Of a stretch of DNA of 64,000 nucleotides, positions 9,360-17,934 are shown in pieces. Position numbers and translations under genes: made by a program. The notes below the pieces were generated by a model that was not told where the DNA came from, searched no databases, and was given only the letters and a program-made list of their open reading frames with translations. Position 1 is the first letter of the stretch. The number at the start of each line of letters is the position of its first letter. This stretch comes from Algoriphagus sp. (GTDB lineage Bacteria; Bacteroidota; Bacteroidia; Cytophagales; Cyclobacteriaceae), in the NCBI GenBank assembly GCA_029945945.1, contig JAQSDM010000005.1, positions 955,353 through 1,019,352 on the forward strand, given 5' to 3'.

Positions 9360-9604
9360 GGTGTGCCGGAGGTTTCTTCTCTCAAAATTTAGGGCAATTC
9401 ATTTGATTTTCGATTCCTTCGGAAAAAAATATAATTCTGAATAATGAGCAGGATGCAAACGATTGGTTATAATGGATTGATTCTTTGAACTTAAAAAGAA
9501 ACAGGATTTCGATTTTTTAAAATTCACTGCTTTTTATCACCAATTTTTGGTTTTCGGAAAACTTCAAATTCATGGAATTAACCAACCCCATTTGTTTTAA
9601 ATCG

Positions 9605-9612
9605 TATATTTG
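9605..9612 (+). promoter_or_regulatory. -7 box TATATTTG of the 9617-9812 small RNA
   Basis: A perfect match to the Bacteroidota TAnnTTTG element, 5 nt before the predicted RNA 5' end. A TTTG lies at 9591-9594, but at a spacing shorter than the usual -33 box. The rest of 9360-9604 shows no gene. Confidence 0.6.
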
Positions 9613-9616
9613 AGAC

Positions 9617-9812
9617 GTCCGGGTTGTCGACATGTTCAAACTTCACAATTTATTTTAATTACCGAGTAAAGCCTCCTCCAAAAACAGGCCTCATCCTTAT
9701 TCGTAAGGACCTCGCTCAAAAAGCAGGATAACAGTGGAAGTTTGCGGATCCAAGGCAGCTCAAATCTTGTTTACTAGGAGGTTTGTAACACTCTAAGACC
9801 CGGACTTTTTTA
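9617..9812 (+). ncRNA. structured small RNA, about 195 nt, 6S-like architecture
   Basis: No protein is encoded here, yet the segment has all parts of a stand-alone RNA gene. A perfect -7 box lies at 9605-9612. The 5' end GTCCGGG (9617-9623) pairs exactly with CCCGGAC (9799-9805), and a T6-A-T6 run follows at once. Inside, GTTCAAACTT (9634-9643) pairs with AGGTTTGTAAC (9779-9789) apart from a one-base bulge, and AGTAAA pairs with TTTACT. A hairpin TCCTTA-TTCG-TAAGGA lies at 9694-9709. Paired ends, a large one-sided internal bulge and about 195 nt resemble 6S RNA, but I see no decisive sequence signature, so the class is a guess. The last 13 nt are antisense to the 3' end of the flippase gene. 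Confidence 0.6.
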
Positions 9813-11268
9813 TTTTTTCTTTTAGCCATTTCCACTCTTCCTGTCCTACATTTAGCAGCATCGAGTAAAATAAGTAGATGGCCAGAACAAAGATTGATGT
9901 AAAAATCAGACTTGGTATCGGTTCCAAATCAAAGATTTTGTAACGTCCGGGTAAGAGTGCAAAGAAACCCACCACCAATATTTTCAAGGTTTCTGTTGAA
10001 AAGGGGCTGAAGCCCAATCTGATTTTCAGGAAGATGAATTTGGTCAGATTATATAGCAACATGACCAAGGCAGAAGCCATTGCCGCTCCTTCAATTCCAT
10101 AAATTGGGATCAGCCAGTAATTCAGGACGACGATCAAAATACTCATCCCGATGGTAGCAATTAGATTGAATCGGTAGTACTTAGAAAAGACCAAAATCTC
10201 ACTGTTTACCGAAAAAGCCACATCCATCAGCTTCCCGATTCCGATGTATAGCACCACCAATTTTCCGGCTTTATAGATTTCCCCGTTCGGGATGAAATGA
10301 TACAGCGAGTCAATATTTGACCAGATTCCTGCGAAAAGCAACAAGCAAATGTATAATTGCCGATTGGAGACTTGCTTGTAGATTTTATCGATCTCATCAT
10401 GATTGCCTTTTGCAAAATGATCTGCAATCACAGGCATAACTACCTGAGAAATCGCTCTTCGCGGCATCTCAATCACCAAAGCCATGCTGAAGGCAATCGC
10501 ATAAATCGCATTCGCTTCCAGACTTACCATAGAACTGACCATGATGCTGTCGATTTTCATGATCAGGGTCGAGGCAGCTGTGGCAAGAAAAGTGACCAGA
10601 CTGAATTGGATAAATGAAGTTCTGAATCCTTTAGGAAAACTATTCCAACGGAAATCAAACTTGAGAACTCCCAGCCAAAGCAAATACACCAGCATTCCTG
10701 CCATCGCAACTCCATAAACGAGGACAAGTCCCTGCATCACTCCTGTGAAATTTATTCCTCCCAAAAGATAGATTCCTACCAGCATTCCGGTCAATAACCG
10801 GAGCAAAACCTCCCTGAAAAAGGTGGGAATGGCAACTTTGAGAAACGAGCGACTATAGGCATCCAAAATGCTATTGAGCAAAGCGAAAAGCGTGATGAGC
10901 AAAACCACCCCGAAAAAATCTATAACTTCTGGTGAATTGACTGCAAAGAGACTGATGATTTCGTTTTTGAATCCCAGAAAAATCAGACTCACAACCGCAA
11001 ATCCCACCATTGCCAAAAGCAAACTATAACTCAGAAAAGCAGATTGATTGGATTCGAGTTTGGGGAAAAAGCGGGTAATTCCATGTCCAAGACCTAATTG
11101 AGCAAAAGGGACAAAAAGCAATGCGATGTCCTGAATTGTCCTGAATGCACCTAGCTCGGAAGCTTCAAGAGCATAGGGATAGAGCCACAAAACATTAAAA
11201 TAGCCTATGACTACTCCGAGGTAAGAAAATATGGTGGTTTGAATACTCTGGCTGGCTACTTTGCCCAT
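9793..11268 (-). CDS. polysaccharide flippase-type membrane protein (Wzx/MATE-like)
   Basis: 491 residues with about 12-14 hydrophobic helices and no large soluble domain. The N-terminus KVASQSIQTTIFSYLGVVIGYF and the ELGAFRTIQD segment are typical of oligosaccharide flippases of the MOP superfamily, which move lipid-linked sugar units across the inner membrane. No glycosyltransferase or polymerase gene is nearby, so the substrate is unknown. Its last codons overlap the terminator of the small RNA on the other strand. Confidence 0.85.
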   Translation of the reverse strand: MGKVASQSIQTTIFSYLGVVIGYFNVLWLYPYALEASELGAFRTIQDIALLFVPFAQLGLGHGITRFFPKLESNQSAFLSYSLLLAMVGFAVVSLIFLGFKNEIISLFAVNSPEVIDFFGVVLLITLFALLNSILDAYSRSFLKVAIPTFFREVLLRLLTGMLVGIYLLGGINFTGVMQGLVLVYGVAMAGMLVYLLWLGVLKFDFRWNSFPKGFRTSFIQFSLVTFLATAASTLIMKIDSIMVSSMVSLEANAIYAIAFSMALVIEMPRRAISQVVMPVIADHFAKGNHDEIDKIYKQVSNRQLYICLLLFAGIWSNIDSLYHFIPNGEIYKAGKLVVLYIGIGKLMDVAFSVNSEILVFSKYYRFNLIATIGMSILIVVLNYWLIPIYGIEGAAMASALVMLLYNLTKFIFLKIRLGFSPFSTETLKILVVGFFALLPGRYKIFDLEPIPSLIFTSIFVLAIYLFYSMLLNVGQEEWKWLKEKIKKSGS

Positions 11269-11318
11269 GAGTTTAAAAGTATCAAAAAATCAGCAATCCT
11301 GAGAGTTTCAACTAAAAA

Positions 11319-11435
11319 TCAGGGCTTCGCACATTTATCGCATCCGGCTTCAGTTTTTGGTTTTCCAAAGAATTTTCTTCCCAAATAGACCAAAGCAGCA
11401 ACGATTAAAACTCCGATTATGATTTCTTGCCACAT
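11319..11435 (-). CDS. FeoB-associated Cys-rich membrane protein, 38 aa
   Basis: A very short gene starting one base after the feoB stop codon. It encodes MWQEIIIGVLIVAALVYLGR, then a basic linker and a C-terminal GCDKCAKP. One membrane helix plus a CxxC pair is the pattern of the small proteins that commonly follow feoB. Members of this group are thought to assist ferrous iron uptake, but the mechanism is not established. Its tight linkage to feoB and the intact CxxC make it a convincing real gene. Confidence 0.85.
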   Translation of the reverse strand: MWQEIIIGVLIVAALVYLGRKFFGKPKTEAGCDKCAKP

Positions 11436-11436
11436 A

Positions 11437-13563
11437 TCAGGATAGGATTTGATAGGTAATGAAAGCCGCCAAATAAGCCAGGACAGTCATGTAGGTTGTC
11501 TGGATTAACGGCCATTTCCATCCTTTAGTTTCCCGATAGACCACCGCCACCGTGCTCATGCATTGCATCGCAAAGGCATAGAATACCATGAGTGAAAACG
11601 CTGTTGCCGTATTGAAGACCTTTTCTCCGGTAGTTGGATTGATTTGCTGATCAAGTTTTTGGCGGATGGTCAAGTCATCTTCCGGATCTCCACCTATGCT
11701 GTAGATCGTGGCGATTGTGGAAACGAAAACTTCCCTTGCTGCGAATGATGCGATCAATGCAATTCCGATTTTCCAGTCATATCCAAGCGGCCGGATGACA
11801 GGTTCAATTCCTCGTCCCATGATTCCGATAAATGAATTTTCAAGCAATAGGGAGGAAGTTTCAGCTTCAATTACTTCATGCTCAGATTCAGGCGCGAGAG
11901 CAAGTTTTTCTTGTCCTGAAGTCCGGATTGCATCCATTTTGGAAGGTGGTCCGTAAGATGCCAACACCCATAAGATGACGGAGATCGCAAGGATTACCTT
12001 TCCTGCTTCCGTCACGAAAGTTTTTGATTTGTTATACATCGTGAGGCCAACATCTTTCCATCGTGGTCTGCGATAAGAAGGAAGCTCAACCATCAAATAG
12101 CTTTTTTCTTCCGTTTTCAGGATGATCTTGAGAAGAAATGCGGTTCCTAAGACGCCAACAACTCCGAGAACATACAATCCAAAAAGTGCAAAAGACCGGA
12201 GATTAATAATCCCGATGGATTCATCTGGTACGACTAAACCAATCAAAATCACATAAACCGGTAACCGTGCCGAGCAACTCATCAATGGGGTTACCAGAAT
12301 CGTAATCATTTTCTCTTTCCAGTTTCCAATGTTTCTGGCAGCCATTACCCCGGGTATCGCACATGCGACTCCCGAAACTAACGGAACAATACTTTTTCCA
12401 TGCAATCCGAATGGCCTCATCCAGCGATCCATCAGGAAAACCACTCTTGACATATAACCGGTATCTTCCAGAATTGCCAAAAATCCAAAGAGCATGGCTA
12501 TTTGTGGGATAAAAATTACAACTCCTCCAATCCCCGGAATGATGCCTTCAGTAATCAAGCTACTCAAAGGTCCCGCTGGTAAAAGCTCACTTACTTTTCC
12601 GGCAAACTGGGCAAATGTGCCGTCAATAAAGTCCATCGGAACGGATGACCAGGCAAAAATCGCCTGAAAAATCAAAAGCAGGATAGCTGCAAAAATAGCA
12701 TATCCAAAAACCGGGTGCAGCAGAATTTTATCAATTGAGGACGCCTGATTTTTTACCTCTTTTCTTACAACCGTTTTTTCGACAATCGCTGTTATTTTTT
12801 TGTATCGCAGCTTTGTTTCTTCCAGCTGAGCAGCATCCAAATCAAAATGCTGATCCTTTAATTGTTGATTAATCCAGGATTTTTCTTCAGCAGAAATGGT
12901 TTTGTCTTTAGTGCCAAAACGAAGCAACTGATAAGCCTGGTAAAAATTCTGAAGATTGAAATGCTCTTTCACATTTTGCAAAAGAGACTTGTCTACAATT
13001 TCCTCGATTGCTATAAATCCGGAGGTATTTCCAAAATTTTTCTGATGAATAAGGTCTCGTATTTTGTCCAGGCCTTTTTCCCCGCGGGCATCCGTGCTGA
13101 GTATCGGCACGCCCAATGCTTTGAAGATTTCAAAACCTTTGATCTCGATATTTTTTTTGGTGGCAAGATCTGCCATGTTTAAAACAAGGGCAAGATTCAG
13201 CCCCAAATCGATCAACTGGGTCGCCAAAAAAAGTCCTCTCGAAAGTTGAAGAGAATCAATGACCATGAGGACATAGTCAGGCTTCTCTTTTTTATTCAGC
13301 TGATTGAGGACTCGGTGCGCGATGATTTCATCTTCCGAATTTGGATAGAGGCTATAAGTCCCTGGCAAATCGACGATTTCATAGGTATTCCCTTTGAAAC
13401 TCATTATCCCGGTTTTTTTGTCCACCGTCACTCCCGGATAATTCCCGATTTTCTGATTCAGACCGGTGAGCTGGTTGAAAATCGTCGACTTTCCTACATT
13501 GGGATTTCCAATGATGGCTATTCTGGGCATTTTTACTAAAGGGTGAGTAGGGGACTCGGTCAT
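11437..13563 (-). CDS. feoB: ferrous iron transporter FeoB
   Basis: 708 residues. The N-terminal G domain carries G1 GNPNVGKS (residues 19-26), G3 DLPG (65-68) and G4 NMAD, and drives or gates Fe(II) import. A helical linker follows, then a polytopic membrane domain with the two Gate regions (GIGGVVIFIPQIAMLF and a C-terminal AAREVFVSTIATIYSIGG). The start at 13563 lies 5 bp after feoA; an internal Met at residue 12 is an alternative. The FeoA-FeoB-small Cys-rich protein order is a standard ferrous iron operon. Confidence 0.96.
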   Translation of the reverse strand: MTESPTHPLVKMPRIAIIGNPNVGKSTIFNQLTGLNQKIGNYPGVTVDKKTGIMSFKGNTYEIVDLPGTYSLYPNSEDEIIAHRVLNQLNKKEKPDYVLMVIDSLQLSRGLFLATQLIDLGLNLALVLNMADLATKKNIEIKGFEIFKALGVPILSTDARGEKGLDKIRDLIHQKNFGNTSGFIAIEEIVDKSLLQNVKEHFNLQNFYQAYQLLRFGTKDKTISAEEKSWINQQLKDQHFDLDAAQLEETKLRYKKITAIVEKTVVRKEVKNQASSIDKILLHPVFGYAIFAAILLLIFQAIFAWSSVPMDFIDGTFAQFAGKVSELLPAGPLSSLITEGIIPGIGGVVIFIPQIAMLFGFLAILEDTGYMSRVVFLMDRWMRPFGLHGKSIVPLVSGVACAIPGVMAARNIGNWKEKMITILVTPLMSCSARLPVYVILIGLVVPDESIGIINLRSFALFGLYVLGVVGVLGTAFLLKIILKTEEKSYLMVELPSYRRPRWKDVGLTMYNKSKTFVTEAGKVILAISVILWVLASYGPPSKMDAIRTSGQEKLALAPESEHEVIEAETSSLLLENSFIGIMGRGIEPVIRPLGYDWKIGIALIASFAAREVFVSTIATIYSIGGDPEDDLTIRQKLDQQINPTTGEKVFNTATAFSLMVFYAFAMQCMSTVAVVYRETKGWKWPLIQTTYMTVLAYLAAFITYQILS

Positions 13564-13568
13564 GAAAT

Positions 13569-13790
13569 TCAGAGTAATTGAACCTGGATCAAAGCGGCTT
13601 CGCTTTTTCGGAGAGCGAGTAATGTGTCTTCCATTCGGAAAGCCATTGGTCCTCCTCCCGGAGCCGTGTGATCGAGCGTAATTTTTTTGCCGGGCAGAAA
13701 GCCAAGTTCCATTAAATTAATTTTCAGAGGTGAATCGGAAATTTCCCTGATGATAGCAGATCGGGAAAGCGGCATCTTTTCAGCAGTCAT
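13569..13790 (-). CDS. feoA: FeoA, SH3-like partner of FeoB
   Basis: Starts at the ATG at 13790, giving 73 residues, the normal FeoA size; the longer frame upstream adds a non-homologous tail. The core MELGFLPGKKITLDHTAPGG and the ending LALRKSEAALIQV match the SH3-like FeoA domain that regulates FeoB in the cytoplasm. It is the first gene of the feo operon, with a TACTTTTG -7 box at 13814-13821 on the same strand. Confidence 0.93.
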   Translation of the reverse strand: MTAEKMPLSRSAIIREISDSPLKINLMELGFLPGKKITLDHTAPGGGPMAFRMEDTLLALRKSEAALIQVQLL

Positions 13791-13813
13791 GAATATGGGG
13801 TGAAATCCATACA

Positions 13814-13844
13814 CAAAAGTAATATTATTTGGAATGAATCTAAA
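13814..13844 (-). promoter_or_regulatory. feoAB promoter with an imperfect palindromic operator
   Basis: The minus strand carries TACTTTTG (13821-13814), a perfect -7 box 24 bp before feoA. Just upstream is TTTAGA-N5-TCCAAA (13844-13828), a near palindrome whose halves differ at one base. It lies in the -33/-7 spacer, where a metal-dependent repressor of the DtxR/IdeR or Fur class would act. Operator identity is inference. Confidence 0.4.
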
Positions 13845-13929
13845 GAAAAATAAACAAGATTTTTATCAGGTTTTTCTCTGATTTATAAGAGTCAAAAAGT
13901 CTTTTTTATCAGTTTGATGAAAGCCAACC

Positions 13930-16338
13930 TCAAAAACTTCCTCTGATCGAAAAGGTGAAATTCCTACCGGGTGCAGCAATTCCCGAGCTGTAAGGTTGAT
14001 ATCGAATATCACCGATGTTCTCTACTCCAGCCATTAAGTGGATGTGCGGGTCGAGCTGATAGCTTGTGTTAAAGTTAAAAATCATCCAGGAAGGTGAATA
14101 TGGCCTGCCCAATTCATCTTTTGCATAGAGATGTGGCTTCCCTTTTTCTTCCAGAGGCATTCTTCCGTAAGAAACTTCCCTGCTGTATTGTGTCGTGAAT
14201 TCAATCCTGAGTTTTTTATTTAAATAACTCAAACGAGTCAGGCCAAATGCAGGGGCTGCATGACGGGATGGACTTGTACTTTCATCGTCCAGTTCCTCCG
14301 TTCCTTTTTGCCAATTGTATCGCGAGGTGATAAGGATTCGCTTGGTCACAGCAAATTCAATTCCTGCCTGAAAACCGTAGATCTTTGCGGATGCGGCATT
14401 TTGAATTGCAAAAACCTGGCTTGGCTGGCCTTCATAATCAATCTCCGTTTCTCCATTTAATGTAAATGGGCGTCTAACCAACGCATTATCCAGTAAGGTG
14501 TAAAAACCGCTGAAATCCAGTTTGAGGAATTGATTGAAATGCTTATTGAGATTCAATTCAGCATTGTAGGCATATTCCGGCTTCAAATCCGGATTTGGTA
14601 CCAGCACCATTCCCGGCTCGGAGTCGAAGATTTTTCCAAGATCGTCCACATTCGGTGCGCGGAAACCAGTCGATAAAACAGGTGAAATGGTCAGGGTGGG
14701 CTCTGGATTGAAAATCAATCCAAGGCTTCCAGTGACTGATCCAAATGAATTGGAAGCTTCTGAAAATGGAAGAGGATAGAATGCTGTATTATTTCCGAAA
14801 TCAGCCTGAAGATCAGTGAAATTGTATCGCAAACCTGTCTGGAGTTTTAACTTTTCAGAGAAATGTGCGTGATAAGTGCTGTAAACCGCCAGCGAGTTCC
14901 AGTCTGAATCAGGATATCTGGCCGAAGCAGGAGTGGAGATGCCGGTCGCTATATTTTCAACAATTCCGGTGGATCCGACCTCGTTGTATACCCATTCGCC
15001 ACCGTAGGTCAGGAAGCTTTCATTTCGGATCAATTTTACAAAATCTGCATTCAGAGACAGGGCATTGACTTTTTCAGTTCTTTTAAATAGATCCTCCTTT
15101 CCAAATCTTCGATCATTTCGACTTTCCTCAAAATATTGATGAGCGATTTTCACGTTCATTTGATCGAAAATCCCTGATTCTCCCCGATGAGTCATCCCAA
15201 GGGTATTCATCACCCATACCTGGGGTCCGTAATACCATTCTGCATATTTAAGTGCTGATCCGTTTCCTTCAATCAATCGATCGTACCTCGGAATATCTCC
15301 TGTCCGACTGTAGTGAAAGCCATAGTCAAATTCTGTTTTTTCACTTGGTTTGAAACTTACTTTCTGCATCAGGTTCATTTGTGAATAACCACTTTTGACC
15401 TGAACTCTTGGATCTGAATTTGAAATCGTGGTATCCATTTCTCCATCTCTTTCGGCATAAAATGGTCTTAGATATTCGTTGGGACCGGATTTTCCCATTT
15501 TCAAATCCCCATAGTCAAAATTTGAAAAGCTTGTCAGGAATGCCCACTTTTTAAAGCCCCAGGACACATCTGCATGGAGGGTTAATTCATTATTGGCAGT
15601 AGCAAACCTTGAAAATATATTGCCTGAAAGGAGGGAAGTGTCTTTTGAGAATTCTGGTTTTAAAGTTTCAAATGCCATCACGCCTCCAATGGCATCGCTT
15701 CCATACATGACCGATCCAGGACCAAAAAGTACTTCGGTGCTTTGAATCGAAAATGGGTCAACCGAAATCACATTCTGAAGATTGCCGGAGCGAAATATGG
15801 CTGTGTTCATTCTGACCCCATCCACGGCATAAAGAAGCCGATTTGCAGAGAAACCCCGAATCATAGGACTTCCGCCACCTTGTTGGCTTTTCTGAATAAA
15901 GACTTCTCCGCTGCTTCCCAGCCAATCTGCAGAATTTGCAGGGTTTCGGATTTGAAGATTCGAAGCTGAAAGAACAGAAACTTTTCCGGGAACATCCTGA
16001 CTACTTTGGCGCCATTTGGTTGCTGAAACTATAGCCTGATCCATCTGAATCATTCCTGGAAACATTTTCAAGAGGAAATCGGATTTTTTGATTTCTTCCC
16101 AACTCATAGTCAGACTTTGAAAGCCTAGAAGTTGAAAATGGATTGTATTCTGACTTTCAAATTTGGATATATTGGCATTTCCATTCTTGTCAGAAACTTC
16201 ACTTCCATTGGTTTCTGTTCCAAAAATAAGAACTCCTGGCAAAGGCGTTTTGGAATCGCTGTCAAGTATCCTGACGGTCTGTCCAAAGGATTGAACTCCG
16301 AAAGTCAACAGGCATGAAAAAATGTAAAAAAACCTCAT
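13930..16338 (-). CDS. TonB-dependent outer membrane receptor
   Basis: 802 residues from the ATG at 16338, which opens a signal peptide (RFFYIFSCLLTFGVQSFGQ). Next comes a carboxypeptidase-regulatory-like beta-sandwich (LPGVLIFGTETNGSEVSDKN), then the plug domain with VPGKVSVLSASNLQIR, GGGSPMIRGFSANRLLYAVD and a RMNTAIFR segment, then the 22-strand barrel ending in the aromatic-terminated strand NFTFSIRGSF. Its heme/siderophore-type plug and its place beside feoAB suggest an iron complex as substrate; that is inference. It is transcribed alone from a promoter at about 16381. Confidence 0.9.
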   Translation of the reverse strand: MRFFYIFSCLLTFGVQSFGQTVRILDSDSKTPLPGVLIFGTETNGSEVSDKNGNANISKFESQNTIHFQLLGFQSLTMSWEEIKKSDFLLKMFPGMIQMDQAIVSATKWRQSSQDVPGKVSVLSASNLQIRNPANSADWLGSSGEVFIQKSQQGGGSPMIRGFSANRLLYAVDGVRMNTAIFRSGNLQNVISVDPFSIQSTEVLFGPGSVMYGSDAIGGVMAFETLKPEFSKDTSLLSGNIFSRFATANNELTLHADVSWGFKKWAFLTSFSNFDYGDLKMGKSGPNEYLRPFYAERDGEMDTTISNSDPRVQVKSGYSQMNLMQKVSFKPSEKTEFDYGFHYSRTGDIPRYDRLIEGNGSALKYAEWYYGPQVWVMNTLGMTHRGESGIFDQMNVKIAHQYFEESRNDRRFGKEDLFKRTEKVNALSLNADFVKLIRNESFLTYGGEWVYNEVGSTGIVENIATGISTPASARYPDSDWNSLAVYSTYHAHFSEKLKLQTGLRYNFTDLQADFGNNTAFYPLPFSEASNSFGSVTGSLGLIFNPEPTLTISPVLSTGFRAPNVDDLGKIFDSEPGMVLVPNPDLKPEYAYNAELNLNKHFNQFLKLDFSGFYTLLDNALVRRPFTLNGETEIDYEGQPSQVFAIQNAASAKIYGFQAGIEFAVTKRILITSRYNWQKGTEELDDESTSPSRHAAPAFGLTRLSYLNKKLRIEFTTQYSREVSYGRMPLEEKGKPHLYAKDELGRPYSPSWMIFNFNTSYQLDPHIHLMAGVENIGDIRYQPYSSGIAAPGRNFTFSIRGSF

Positions 16339-16380
16339 GAGTAAATAGAATCGGGTTGGACTGTTTCCAAGTTGTTCTAC

Positions 16381-16397
16381 CAAAGTTAAACGTTTAA
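16381..16397 (-). promoter_or_regulatory. promoter of the TonB receptor with overlapping palindrome
   Basis: TAACTTTG (minus strand, 16388-16381) is a perfect -7 box about 45 bp before the start codon. It overlaps the 12-bp palindrome TTAAACGTTTAA (16386-16397), which could be a repressor site. Confidence 0.4.
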
Positions 16398-16460
16398 AAA
16401 AGTCTTAAAGGGCTTCTTTGTATGAAAAGAAATAATGGGAGTTTGAATGGTTGGAAATGA

Positions 16461-16486
16461 AAAAACCTGGCGTTAACCAGGTTTTT
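16461..16486 (-). terminator. intrinsic terminator after the sulfide:quinone oxidoreductase gene
   Basis: AAAAACCTGG, 6-nt loop, CCAGGTTTTT: a 10-bp stem with flanking A and T tracts, just beyond the stop codon at 16491. Confidence 0.85.
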
Positions 16487-16490
16487 CGAA

Positions 16491-17753
16491 TTAAGCTTTG
16501 CCTCTCAGCATCAGATTCCAATACATGAAGGGAAGACCGTATTTTTTCAGAAGCCACATACTGTATTGTTCTTTGGTCGTATCGACAAACTTTGAAATAA
16601 GCGGATCGCTATCGCGAACGTTGTCGTATTTGAATTCCGCCAAGACCATTCTGCCATAACCTGTTACCAGCGGACAAGAGGAATATCCAGAATAAACATC
16701 CTTTCCGAGTTGGTTTGTTTTAATCAGGTTAAGAATATTTCCTACCACGACGGGCGCTTGTTTTCTCACAGCGGCTCCGGTTTTACCGGTTGGCAGGGCT
16801 GCAACATCTCCCAGCGCAAAAATATTTGCAAATCTCTTATGTTGAAGTGTATTGATGTCTACATCCACCCAACCTTTAGAAGGTCCGTCTTGCATAGAAA
16901 CTATGGATTCACGGATGAATTTAGGAGCTGCCTGAGGCGGAGCCAGGTGAAGCATGTCGAAATGCATTTTAACTTCGAGGTCCGCGACTAATTCTTCTCC
17001 TATTCTACCTGCATCAGTCACGGGACAAGTGGTAGCTTCGGGCTTATTATATTTGAAAAAAATCTCTTGATTCTTCGCATCAATCCGGATAGGGGAATAA
17101 TGGCCTTTAAAAATTATATCCCGGTCAATCAGAATTTTATTGAGTGTTTTTGCAAATTCAGGAACACTGAAAATCGATGGGCCAGGTGTTGCAAAAATCA
17201 CATTGGTCTTATTCCGAACTCCGGATTTGTGAAAATACTCTTCCGCCAGATACATGATTTTTTGGGGTGCTCCACCGCATTTGATTGGGGTGGCAGCTTG
17301 AGTAAATACCGCGTTTCCACCTTTGAAATTTTGTAAAACTTCCCAAGTATGCTCCGAATTGGTGTAGTTACTGCAAACAACTCCTTTGTCCATGGCCTCT
17401 TTCAACCCTGGCATTAGTTCGGGAGCCATCACCAAGCCTGGTGCAAGAACCAAGTATTCATAAGTAAAATCACCGGAATTTTCGGTGCTGACTGAATTAG
17501 TTTCTGGATTGACCCCTGTTGCTTTATCCTTGATCCAATCTACTCCCTTGGGAATATAATCGGCTTCATTTCTTATCGTGTCTTTGTAGTCAAAAGTTCC
17601 AGCACCTACCAAAGTCCAGGCAGGTTGATAGTAGTGCTTTTCCGAAGGCTCAATAATCGCCATTTTTAGGCTGGCGTTCTTATTTTTGAATTGGGCAGCT
17701 ACGGTAATTCCTGCAGTACCGCCTCCGATTATTAATATTTGGTAATTTTTCAT
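16491..17753 (-). CDS. sqr: sulfide:quinone oxidoreductase, type II (SQOR-like)
   Basis: A 420-residue FAD flavoprotein that oxidises sulfide at the membrane, passes electrons to quinone and leaves a persulfide. An N-terminal dinucleotide fold IIGGGTAGITVAA (residues 8-20) and EPSEKHYYQPAWTLVGAG follow the family. The two redox cysteines of type II enzymes are present in IKCGGAPQKIMYL (Cys159) and GYSSCPLVTGYGR (Cys360), as in mitochondrial SQOR, and the C-terminus PFMYWNLMLRG is likewise conserved. It is divergent from the Crp/Fnr gene and shares its intergenic region; its own Crp-type site is at 17805-17818. The strong match supports sulfide detoxification or energy use. Confidence 0.93.
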   Translation of the reverse strand: MKNYQILIIGGGTAGITVAAQFKNKNASLKMAIIEPSEKHYYQPAWTLVGAGTFDYKDTIRNEADYIPKGVDWIKDKATGVNPETNSVSTENSGDFTYEYLVLAPGLVMAPELMPGLKEAMDKGVVCSNYTNSEHTWEVLQNFKGGNAVFTQAATPIKCGGAPQKIMYLAEEYFHKSGVRNKTNVIFATPGPSIFSVPEFAKTLNKILIDRDIIFKGHYSPIRIDAKNQEIFFKYNKPEATTCPVTDAGRIGEELVADLEVKMHFDMLHLAPPQAAPKFIRESIVSMQDGPSKGWVDVDINTLQHKRFANIFALGDVAALPTGKTGAAVRKQAPVVVGNILNLIKTNQLGKDVYSGYSSCPLVTGYGRMVLAEFKYDNVRDSDPLISKFVDTTKEQYSMWLLKKYGLPFMYWNLMLRGKA

Positions 17754-17774
17754 CTTCTGGATTATTTGGTTAGT

Positions 17775-17818
17775 GAAAGATAAAAATTGGCAAATTGTAA
17801 TCGGGTGACTTTTATCAC
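17775..17818 (-). promoter_or_regulatory. sqr promoter: Crp-type site plus -7-like box
   Basis: A perfect palindrome GTGA-CTTTTA-TCAC (17805-17818) lies 52 bp before the sqr start. On the minus strand TATCTTTC (17782-17775, one mismatch to TAnnTTTG) begins 29.5 bp from the site centre, the same spacing as at the other four promoters of this block. Confidence 0.7.
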
Positions 17819-17873
17819 CTTAAGATGGAATATCAATTTTGAATCCTGCGAAAAACCGATTCGTTTAGAGGGT

Positions 17874-17917
17874 GTGATTTTTATCACTATTTTCACTCTA
17901 TCAGAACTCTAAATTCG
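17874..17917 (+). promoter_or_regulatory. promoter of the Crp/Fnr gene: Crp-type site plus -7-like box
   Basis: GTGA-TTTTTA-TCAC (17874-17887), with TAAATTCG (17910-17917, one mismatch) 29.5 bp downstream of its centre and the ATG at 17935. This implies autoregulation. Confidence 0.7.
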
Positions 17918-17934
17918 AAACTTTTTACAAAAAC

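Noticed and set aside
9527..9540. CTGC-TTTTTA-TCAC as a sixth Crp-type site for the 8439-9359 stress gene
   Set aside because: One half is degenerate and no -7 box lies 29.5 bp from its centre in either direction.
9617..9812. SRP RNA, tmRNA or RNase P RNA
   Set aside because: The conserved SRP apical loop, the tmRNA tag frame and the RNase P core sequences are absent, and the length suits none but 6S-like RNA.
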